DNA of 15,457 nt. Origin: Roseibacillus sp. (GTDB lineage: Bacteria; Verrucomicrobiota; Verrucomicrobiae; Verrucomicrobiales; Akkermansiaceae). The DNA lies in contig PBNG01000099.1 of assembly GCA_002723015.1 (NCBI GenBank), forward strand, positions 1 through 15,457, in the 5' to 3' direction. This document shows positions 7,137 through 13,431 of the stretch, one piece after another (position 1 is the stretch's first letter; every line of letters starts with the position of its first letter). Below the pieces are notes generated by a model. It had not been told where the DNA came from, did not search any database, and saw nothing but the letters and a program-made list of their open reading frames with translations. Both the position numbers and the translations under genes were made by a program.

Positions 7137-8510
7137 TCAGACCTTGAGATCGTAACCCTCTCGCGGGTCGATGGTGACCCACTTGTTGGCTTCCTCGTGG
7201 TTAGTGAATTTGCCGGTCTGGTCATCCCATTTGAGTTCTTCGCCAGGGAAACGCAATGCTACGGCACCAAGAGCAAGGGCGGCGGACATGGGCGCGGCAT
7301 ACATGAAGTTGCTGCCTGGGGCATTGATGTCGCCCTTCTTGGCGGCCTCGACCCACTCACGGTGGTGATCTGTTCCCTTCAGCTTGCGATGTTCTCCCTG
7401 CCAGCGGGCAGATTCCCTAGCGATAGCATCCTTGTCGAATTTGGCTCCCACTGCGACTGGTCGGGGGGTTCCGGCATGAGATCCACCCATGGCGGACATC
7501 TTACTTCCGACGATGAGGCACCCGTTTCCACCCATATCGAGGCGGGGGTCTGCCCCGGTGGGGGCTTTGGGCCGCTTGCCGCCGTCATACCAGGTCATCT
7601 TGATTCCCTTGGGGCAGACCTTGGTGGCGGGAAAATCGAAATGGATGACTGACCATTTGGGATAGGCAACTCCGGCTGGTGCAGAGGCCTCCGCGGTAAT
7701 GGAAGTGGGTAGGGTGAGGCCGCAGGTCCAGAACGCGGGGTCCATGTTATGGCAGGCCATATCGCCCATGGCACCCGCACCAAAGTCCCACCAGCCTCGC
7801 CATGAGAAGGGCAGGAAGCCTTTGCCGAATGGCCGTGCCTCCATGGGGCCAACCCAGGAGTCCCAGTCGAGTCCCTTTGGAACTGGTGTCTCGGTAGGAT
7901 ATTCAGTCATACCCTGAGGCCAGATGGGTCGGTTGGACCAGGAGTGTAGTTCCAGAACCTCACCGAAGGCTCCGTCATCCATCATCTTCTTCCAGAGCTT
8001 GAGGCCAGATCCAGCATGCCCTTGGTTGCCCATCTGAGTTACCACCTTGTATTTCTTGGTAGCCTCCAGAAGAGCCATGCACTCGCCGTAGGTACGGGCG
8101 AGAGGTTTCTGCACATATACGTGTTTGCCAAGCTTCATGGCGGCAAGGGCTGCTACCGCATGAACGTGATCTGGAGTAGATACCACAACGGCATCGATCT
8201 CGTCCTTATGCTTGGACAGCATTTCCCGGTAATCCGTATAGCGTGGAATCTTGCTGTATTTGTTGAAATGTCCCTTCGCTCGCCCCTCGTCGACATCGCA
8301 CATGGCAATGAGGGTTCCTCCACTTGAAACCGTGCTATCAAGGTCGCTGCTCCCCTTGCCGCCACAGCCGATCTGGGCGAAGCGGAGGGGTTTTCCCTTG
8401 TGGTGGTCACCGTAGACGAGTTCGGCGGAACCAAGTGTGGCCGCGGCTGCGGCGGTGGTCCCGAGGAAGTTACGGCGATTGGACTGAGCCGTTTTGGATG
8501 GTTCGGACAT
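7137..8510 (-). CDS. Tat-exported Gfo/Idh/MocA family oxidoreductase
   Basis: A 457-residue protein. The N-terminus carries a twin-arginine signal (SNRRNFLGT, R12-R13, then an alanine-rich hydrophobic run). A Rossmann fold follows, with the dinucleotide loop IGCGGKG (about 46-52). Conserved family motifs are VVSTPDHVHA (about 110-118), YVQKPLARTYGEC (the family EKP motif with Gln for Glu, common in this clade), QMGNQGHAGSG and GAGAMGDMACHNMDPAFW. The usual reaction is NAD(P)-dependent oxidation or reduction of a sugar or cyclitol. Tat export means it folds with cofactor in the cytoplasm and acts in the periplasm. The ATG at 8510 places the RR motif near the N-terminus; a longer frame to a TTG at 8546 adds 12 residues that do not look conserved. 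It is divergent from the beta-propeller gene, with 166 bases between the starts. Confidence 0.92.
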   Translation of the reverse strand: MSEPSKTAQSNRRNFLGTTAAAAATLGSAELVYGDHHKGKPLRFAQIGCGGKGSSDLDSTVSSGGTLIAMCDVDEGRAKGHFNKYSKIPRYTDYREMLSKHKDEIDAVVVSTPDHVHAVAALAAMKLGKHVYVQKPLARTYGECMALLEATKKYKVVTQMGNQGHAGSGLKLWKKMMDDGAFGEVLELHSWSNRPIWPQGMTEYPTETPVPKGLDWDSWVGPMEARPFGKGFLPFSWRGWWDFGAGAMGDMACHNMDPAFWTCGLTLPTSITAEASAPAGVAYPKWSVIHFDFPATKVCPKGIKMTWYDGGKRPKAPTGADPRLDMGGNGCLIVGSKMSAMGGSHAGTPRPVAVGAKFDKDAIARESARWQGEHRKLKGTDHHREWVEAAKKGDINAPGSNFMYAAPMSAALALGAVALRFPGEELKWDDQTGKFTNHEEANKWVTIDPREGYDLKV

Positions 8511-8676
8511 GAGACCGACTACAGCGGTTTGGACGAAGGTTTTCAAGGGTAAGAGTGCGGGTCCCCAGTTATCGGGCTAGTCCCTTTGTGAGAGTGTTTT
8601 CGGGACCCTCGCGCCTTTTCAGGAGCTGATGCAGTTTTTGTTGACTGCCTCCGCGGAGTTACCAGCCTGTCTGGAT

Positions 8677-9918
8677 ATGACGAAGATTGGTATGCTTGGG
8701 ACCCTCGCCTCGCTCCTTTTAGCACCCGTGGGCAGTGCGGATTGGTTCCAGTTCCGAGGACCGGAGGGTCAGGGGGTCTCCATGGCGAAAAACATACCCC
8801 TGAAGTGGGGACTTGAGAGGGGAGTGGCGTGGAAAAAGAAACTACCCGGCAAGGGGTGGTCCTCTCCGGTGATTGGCGAAGGAAAAGTTGTCATGACCGT
8901 TGCCCGGCAGGAGGGAGAGGAAGTCAGCCTCGGTGTTGTTGCGCTTAAAGTAGAAAGCGGTGAGCTTGTCTGGAAGCAGGATCTGTTCAGCCCGGGAGCG
9001 GCGGAGGTGAGAAAACGGCACTCCAAGAATGGCCTAGCCAGCGCCACCCCTTATCTGGAGGCAGGAGTTGCCTATGTTCATTTTGGACACATGGGAACTG
9101 CCGCGCTCCGACTCAGCGATGGAGAGGTAATCTGGAAGCAGGTCTTCAAGTATCCCCCGGTGCATGGAACTGGCAGCTCCCCGGTGGTGGTGGATGGTAA
9201 ATTGATTTTCAACGCGGATGGCGCGTCCGACCCCGTGATCGTGGCTCTTGACCAGAAGAAGGGAGAGGTCGTGTGGAAGACTCCTCGGGAGCAGAAGGTC
9301 AAGAAGACATTCTCCTTCGGGACACCCCTGGTTATCGAGGTTGATGGTCGTACACAGGTGATCAGCCAGGCGAGTGGTAAGGTGGCAGCCTACGATCCGG
9401 CGGATGGAAAGGAGCTCTGGAAAGTTCTCTACGGTGAGGGCTACTCGGTGGTACCTCGACCGGTCTACGCCAATGACACGCTCTATGTGGCGACAGGATT
9501 TGACCGGTCGTCTCTTCTTGCCATTCGCCCGGCAGGCGCAGAGGGGGATGTCACCGCTAGCCATGTTGTTTTCAAGGAAGACCGATACATTCCAAAGACA
9601 CCGAGCTTTGTTGAGAAGGCTGGCTACCTCTACCTGGTTGATGATACCGGATCACTTACCTGCCGTGATGGAAAGAGCGGTAAACTCCAGTGGAGGAAGA
9701 AGATCCCCGGTAACTTTTCCTCCTCTCCCGTCCTGATTGGCAACAAACTCTATCTTGCGACTGAGGATGGTGTCGTCTATGTTACTGAAGTCTCTCCCTC
9801 GGGTGTCGAGATCCTTTTCGAACTCGAGATGGACGAGCGCATTTTTGCTTCTCCGGCCCTTATCGACGGGGCCCTTTTCCTGCGGTCGGAAGAAAACTTG
9901 TGGAAGATTGGGGGCTGA
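8677..9918 (+). CDS. Secreted PQQ-like beta-propeller repeat protein
   Basis: A 413-residue exported protein. Residues 1-22 form a signal peptide (MTKIGMLGTLASLLLAPVGSA). The mature protein starts with WFQFRGPEGQGVS, the typical opening of this family in Planctomycetota and Verrucomicrobiota. Beta-propeller blades repeat the pattern G-x-x-x-W-K plus 'SSPVV-GKLY': GELVWKQDLF, GEVIWKQVFKYPPVHGTGSS, GEVVWKTP, GKELWKVLYGEGYS, GKLQWRKKIPGNFSSSPVLI and ASPALIDGALFL. I see no dehydrogenase catalytic module, so it is probably a binding or scaffold protein rather than a PQQ-dependent enzyme. A longer start at ATG 8629 has AGGAG only 3 bases upstream and would add 16 residues; I prefer 8677 because it gives a standard signal peptide. 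The gene converges with the JAB lipoprotein gene, 54 bases apart. Confidence 0.88.
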   Translation: MTKIGMLGTLASLLLAPVGSADWFQFRGPEGQGVSMAKNIPLKWGLERGVAWKKKLPGKGWSSPVIGEGKVVMTVARQEGEEVSLGVVALKVESGELVWKQDLFSPGAAEVRKRHSKNGLASATPYLEAGVAYVHFGHMGTAALRLSDGEVIWKQVFKYPPVHGTGSSPVVVDGKLIFNADGASDPVIVALDQKKGEVVWKTPREQKVKKTFSFGTPLVIEVDGRTQVISQASGKVAAYDPADGKELWKVLYGEGYSVVPRPVYANDTLYVATGFDRSSLLAIRPAGAEGDVTASHVVFKEDRYIPKTPSFVEKAGYLYLVDDTGSLTCRDGKSGKLQWRKKIPGNFSSSPVLIGNKLYLATEDGVVYVTEVSPSGVEILFELEMDERIFASPALIDGALFLRSEENLWKIGG

Positions 9919-9972
9919 CAGGAGGAGCGGGCATCGTTTGACATGAGGACCCGGTGCTGGCTTGCGGGGATC

Positions 9973-10620
9973 TTACCGTCCGCGGGAAACTTCCAGATTT
10001 TCGACGATCTTGGATCTGTGCCAGGGCGATGGGATCAGGGGTGAGGGACCACGGGTTCGACGGCCGATAACCTGGATCTGAATCTCGCGGGCCTTTTTTT
10101 CCCCATCACGCAGGACCACCTGCCAGAGCCGGGTTCTCCCGGAGGGAACGGAGTGGATGAGCAGGAGGCTGAGGACTCCCGCATGGGTGATGTCGCTTCT
10201 GCCGGGGGCGGCATCACTGGTCGGGTGAGAGTGAAAAGACCCTATGATCCTTGCGTCCTTTTGGTCCGCTGCTTTTCGCGCGCGCTGGACGCTGCGGGGT
10301 GACAGCTCATAGGAATGAGACCGATTACTTGCGTTTTCGACAAAGAACAGCTCAAGGATCCCGTCATTTCCCGAAGGCTGAAAAAGGGCTCCGCAGACCT
10401 CACGATCTCCCTCTTCTGCTGCGGCCCGGGCCTCACGCTTGAGCCGAAGATTTTCATCGAAAGGGAGCCGGTAGGAGGATGTAACCCACTTCGGTTCCAG
10501 GTAGGGGCGGTCCTCGCTCATGGTTCCCTGCTGGCAGGCCAGAACCAGGAGGGCCCCGGCCAGGGCAAGGCCGGCAAAACAGGGCCGCAGGCAGCGAAGA
10601 TGGCTATCTGTATTCAACAA
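9973..10620 (-). CDS. JAB/JAMM (MPN) domain lipoprotein
   Basis: A 215-residue protein. The N-terminus has Arg/Cys followed by a hydrophobic stretch and a lipobox-like VLAC with Cys at 29, so it is probably a lipoprotein. Residues about 55-185 form a JAB/MPN domain: E74 in REVCGALF, then GSFHSHPTSDAAPGRSDI, where H130, H132 and D143 match the zinc-binding residues of the JAMM motif. JAMM proteins cleave isopeptide or peptide bonds with a zinc-bound water. The Ser expected eight positions after the second His is Gly140, and the nearest serine is S142. The only usable starts are TTG at 10620 or 10617, since a TGA stop lies in frame just upstream. The start lies inside the end of the small ORF 10604-10732, suggesting translational coupling. 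It is the last gene of a minus-strand run. Confidence 0.7.
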   Translation of the reverse strand: MLNTDSHLRCLRPCFAGLALAGALLVLACQQGTMSEDRPYLEPKWVTSSYRLPFDENLRLKREARAAAEEGDREVCGALFQPSGNDGILELFFVENASNRSHSYELSPRSVQRARKAADQKDARIIGSFHSHPTSDAAPGRSDITHAGVLSLLLIHSVPSGRTRLWQVVLRDGEKKAREIQIQVIGRRTRGPSPLIPSPWHRSKIVENLEVSRGR

Positions 10621-10732
10621 TTCCGCCGTTCAAACCATGTTCCTCGTTGTGAGCGCGGAGGTGATCTTCCGCGTGCTTTCGGTCCGGAGTCCAATGGCTG
10701 AACCATGGTTCCTGGACAGCTCGGTAGAGCAT
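10604..10732 (-). CDS. Small 42-residue ORF overlapping the JAB gene start
   Basis: A short ORF with ATG at 10732, preceded by GAGGA four bases upstream, one of the better ribosome-binding sites on this strand. The peptide opens MLYRAVQEPWFSHWTPDRKH and ends GLNGGIVEYR: aromatic and charged residues mix as in a real soluble protein. Its stop lies 17 bases inside the JAB gene, compatible with coupled translation. I do not recognise a family. It could also be the C-terminal half of a gene whose N-terminal half is the lipoprotein-like frame at 10630-10863, split by a one-base frameshift. It is too short to be sure from sequence alone. Confidence 0.35.
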   Translation of the reverse strand: MLYRAVQEPWFSHWTPDRKHAEDHLRAHNEEHGLNGGIVEYR

Positions 10733-10863
10733 TGTTTCCTCATTCTCAGGGAAGATGAATGGGCAGGGCTCCCTCCGCTGCATGCGGAAACAAGGCAACC
10801 TCCAAGAAGGACGACAGCTCTGCAGAGGAAGTGAAGAAGAAATTCCTTCGCGGTCAGTTTCAC
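10630..10863 (-). CDS. Possible small lipoprotein (77 residues, GTG start)
   Basis: This frame begins 19 bases after the stop of the 652-residue helical protein. Its N-terminus looks like a true lipoprotein signal: MKLTAKEF with two lysines, a hydrophobic run, then LVSAC with Cys at 28. After residue 40 (RMRKQCSTELS onward) the composition no longer looks like a protein, while a different frame (10604-10732) does. Either this is a short lipoprotein, or an older gene has been split by a frameshift near 10730-10760. The frame is the same as that of the JAB gene and ends in TGA 10 bases before the JAB start. No family is recognised. Confidence 0.35.
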   Translation of the reverse strand: MKLTAKEFLLHFLCRAVVLLGGCLVSACSGGSPAHSSSLRMRKQCSTELSRNHGSAIGLRTESTRKITSALTTRNMV

Positions 10864-10882
10864 AATCCGGTTAGAGCGAGAA

Positions 10883-12841
10883 TCAATTCAAGGCTTCAGA
10901 TTGAGCCGACGGAGAAAGGAGGTCGTTATCGGGAAGGACCTTATCGAGAAGGCGCTGGAATCCTTCTTCCGCCATGTCGCTGTCCGGGTAGATCTTCAAG
11001 GCCTTGAGGTACCATGCCATTGCGGATCCGGTCTGGTCACGGCGGGAGTCCTCAAAGTCTCTGGCCCGTTGCAGCGCATCAACAAAGGTGGATATTTTTG
11101 GGGTGAGGGTTTCAATTTCCTGACCAAGTTTTGGGTCTTCGGAAAACTCCTGCTGGGAACGAAGCTCGGCAAGGGCCTCCCAGGCGGCGTAACTGTTGCC
11201 CCGTGTAGCAGCCTGCCGGGCCACCGAGATCGCGGTATCAATTTTTAGAATATTAGTCACTACGGTGCGCAGGGCATCTTCATTGGTGGCGTTACCCTTG
11301 ACTGCTGGGGCGAATTCATACTGGCGCTTGAAGATCTCCCGGAAATTCTGTTCGCGAAGGAGGCGGTCGAAATCGTTGCGGGCAACCATGATTCCGCCAC
11401 TCTTGTCGAGGAGATCGCTGAACTCCTCGAGCTTGGGATTGGTGGGCCAGATCTCAGCGGCGGTCTGGATCTCTTCCTTCACCTTGTCCTTGTCCCCTTC
11501 CAGAAGGGCTGCCTTGGCTCCCTGAATAGCCATGTCGCTGGCGAAGGTATAGCCCGTTATGGCACTCTCAGCCTTGGCCGAGGGAAAGTCCTTGGCGGTG
11601 CTCTTGAGGGAAGTAACGAGCTCCTTCGCCTGAGTATAATTCTTGGCCTGCATTGCGTCATAAAGTTCAAACAGGCCTCTGACGTAGAGCTGGATGCGGC
11701 GTTTCTTTTCCAGCTCGAGAGTGGCGACCGGGGCAAGATACTCCCCGATGAAAAAGGCCTCAAGAAGACGCTTCTGGGCGGTGTGAAGCTCGTCGCGCTC
11801 GAGCAGAAAGTTGACGGCTTCAATGGCCTTATTGACCTCCTGAATTGCCTCATTAGCAATGGAGTCGAGGGTAGAGACGGTTGGGTTCACTCCGAGGCTC
11901 TCACTGAACATCTTGGAGACATCGGAATTTTTATCGATATGAAGGGCAGAGTCCCCGTCCTTCCAGATCTGGTTATAGAAGCGCGAGGCCATCAGAACGT
12001 GCTGATAGCGGCGCTGCATGGTCCAGAGAGCCATGTTTGCCTGATACTGAATCTTGGAACGGAGTTCCTGAACCTCCGACTGGGCAAGATTCTTCTTCTT
12101 CATGACCTCGACCTCCCCGATCCTGCGGAGAATCTCGGCATATTCGAGAGACTGGGCTCCGCGGCCCGTGGAAGTGGCTTCGGTAGTCTGCTTGTTTTCC
12201 CCCTCACCTCCTTCATTCGTAGATTTTACTTCTCCGGTCTTCTGGTCACGGTCGTGTCTGGTTTTCCAGTCACCATCGCGGATGCGCTTCTGCTTTTCCT
12301 CCTCCAGGGCCATGTTCAGCTTCTGGAGGTTGCGATTGTCACGCTTTGCTAGCATGGCCACGTAGACGGCCTCGGCGAGGGTCATACAGATTCTGGCATC
12401 CGCCGGAAAGGCGGAGGCTGCTGGAAGGGTCTGGTAGGCAGTCTTGATGTCCGGACCTCCTTTCCGGTAGGGGGAAAGGTCGCCAAGGATACGGTCTATG
12501 TTCCCCCGGTAGGTTTGTGCATCTTCGGAATTTTCTTCCGGCTGACTCAGGTACTTTTCAAAACGGGACCGCATGATCCGGTTATCACCGAGCGGAATCG
12601 TGATGCCGGCGACTGTGATTGTCTCGTCCCCCGGGTTGAGAAGGGGAATTTCCTCCCCAAAGGGCGACTTGGTATCGGGTTGCTGCCGGTTGACCGTAGT
12701 GCTGGTGTCGGTCGGAGTGCGGTTCGCATTGGTCTCCGGAGCAGGCGGGGTGTAGACTTGGCTCAGGGCCACGCTGCTGAAGGCGAGGAGGAGTGCGATT
12801 CGGATCAATTGGTTCTTCATACCGGATCTCTTGTTTTGCAT
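10883..12841 (-). CDS. Exported helical repeat (TPR-like) protein, uncharacterised
   Basis: A 652-residue protein. A signal peptide covers about residues 8-28 (MKNQLIRIALLLAFSSVALS, then Q-VYTPP). A Pro/Thr-rich spacer (about 30-65) leads to ITVAGITIPLGDNRIM. A hydrophilic low-complexity stretch (about 190-230, with EGGEGENKQTTEATSTG) interrupts an otherwise almost wholly alpha-helical protein. The last part resembles TPR units (AMAWYLKALKIYPDSD, then EEGFQRLLDKVL). TPR-like proteins usually assemble partners, so a periplasmic scaffold role is inferred; I see no catalytic motif. The ATG at 12841 follows the stop of the 133-residue gene by one base; ATG at 12820 would still keep the signal peptide, and the longer TTG at 12868 is less likely. 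I do not recognise a named family and suspect a lineage-restricted protein. Confidence 0.7.
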   Translation of the reverse strand: MQNKRSGMKNQLIRIALLLAFSSVALSQVYTPPAPETNANRTPTDTSTTVNRQQPDTKSPFGEEIPLLNPGDETITVAGITIPLGDNRIMRSRFEKYLSQPEENSEDAQTYRGNIDRILGDLSPYRKGGPDIKTAYQTLPAASAFPADARICMTLAEAVYVAMLAKRDNRNLQKLNMALEEEKQKRIRDGDWKTRHDRDQKTGEVKSTNEGGEGENKQTTEATSTGRGAQSLEYAEILRRIGEVEVMKKKNLAQSEVQELRSKIQYQANMALWTMQRRYQHVLMASRFYNQIWKDGDSALHIDKNSDVSKMFSESLGVNPTVSTLDSIANEAIQEVNKAIEAVNFLLERDELHTAQKRLLEAFFIGEYLAPVATLELEKKRRIQLYVRGLFELYDAMQAKNYTQAKELVTSLKSTAKDFPSAKAESAITGYTFASDMAIQGAKAALLEGDKDKVKEEIQTAAEIWPTNPKLEEFSDLLDKSGGIMVARNDFDRLLREQNFREIFKRQYEFAPAVKGNATNEDALRTVVTNILKIDTAISVARQAATRGNSYAAWEALAELRSQQEFSEDPKLGQEIETLTPKISTFVDALQRARDFEDSRRDQTGSAMAWYLKALKIYPDSDMAEEGFQRLLDKVLPDNDLLSPSAQSEALN

Positions 12842-12842
12842 T

Positions 12843-13244
12843 TTAGGGTTTCTTAATCGCGGTTGCAACGTTTACGCCCCCTTCTCCCACGCGGATCTTG
12901 AAGGCGTAAGTGACGTCTCGCTCCAGATTGATGGTGGCAATCTCCTCAGGAACCTTGATGAAAACGGCTTCATCTTCTCCCGCTTCACTTCCGACCATGA
13001 GGCAGACCCCGACCCCGGAATCGCGGCTTTCGATACGGAAGACTTTGCCTTCGACCGTGTATTCGTTGCGGCGCAGCGCGGTTGCATTGCTGAAGGTCTC
13101 TTCCACCGGGAGGGGTTGTCCGGTAAAGCCCTCGGTCTTTCCCTTTTTCAGAAGCAGGGCTCCGGCTGCGACGAAGACCAGCACCACTGCCGCGATCCCG
13201 ATGATGGCGGTGGCGTTGAGACCTGAGCTGGCGCGGCGACCCAT
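12843..13244 (-). CDS. Small membrane-anchored protein, possible OB-fold domain
   Basis: A 133-residue protein. One transmembrane helix spans about residues 11-33 (AIIGIAAVVLVFVAAGALLL), preceded by MGRRASSG, whose arginines favour a cytoplasmic N-terminus and a periplasmic C-terminus. Residues about 50-131 look like a small beta-barrel: NEYTVEGKVFRIESRDSGVG, VCLMVGSE, AVFIKVPEEIATINLERDVT, YAFKIRVGEGGVNVATAI. The alternation is reminiscent of an OB fold of the tRNA_anti-like kind, but this is only a visual impression. Its stop is one base before the next gene's ATG, so the two are almost surely co-transcribed. ATG at 13244 was chosen as the first one before the membrane segment. Function unknown. 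Confidence 0.65.
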   Translation of the reverse strand: MGRRASSGLNATAIIGIAAVVLVFVAAGALLLKKGKTEGFTGQPLPVEETFSNATALRRNEYTVEGKVFRIESRDSGVGVCLMVGSEAGEDEAVFIKVPEEIATINLERDVTYAFKIRVGEGGVNVATAIKKP

Positions 13245-13431
13245 ATTCTTGATGTGAAATATTAAAGGTTTGGAACAAAAGGATTCTAAGGGGGAATCGG
13301 AGATTGCTAAACTCAGGAATTCGGGATTTTCGATCCCGGATGGTTCGGAGAACGGAGCAGGGGCGGCCTTGATCCACCCGTTCGGGTGATCTGGGAGTAT
13401 TCATACAGGGGACAAATCATCGGAAAGAAGC
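13245..13431 (-). other. Intergenic region with two small inverted repeats
   Basis: The 187 bases between the ABCG gene and the 133-residue gene hold two short hairpins: 13322-13338 (cgggat, loop tttcg, atcccg) and 13371-13391 (gatccaccc against gggtgatc with one bulged base, loop gttc). Neither is followed by a T-run on the minus strand, so I do not call them intrinsic terminators. The promoter of the 133-residue gene probably lies here; an A/T-rich TTTAATATTT sits about 15-25 bases before its ATG, but no convincing -35 partner was found. Confidence 0.35.

Noticed and set aside
8529..8555. Possible promoter in the divergent region (TTGGAC, 15 bases, TAAGAG)
   Set aside because: The spacing is short and both boxes are imperfect; such a match is expected by chance in a region of this size.
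11783..12352. Plus-strand ORF (189 codons) opposite the 652-residue exported protein
   Set aside because: The minus-strand frame has a signal peptide and a consistent helical pattern; the plus-strand peptide does not look like a folded protein.
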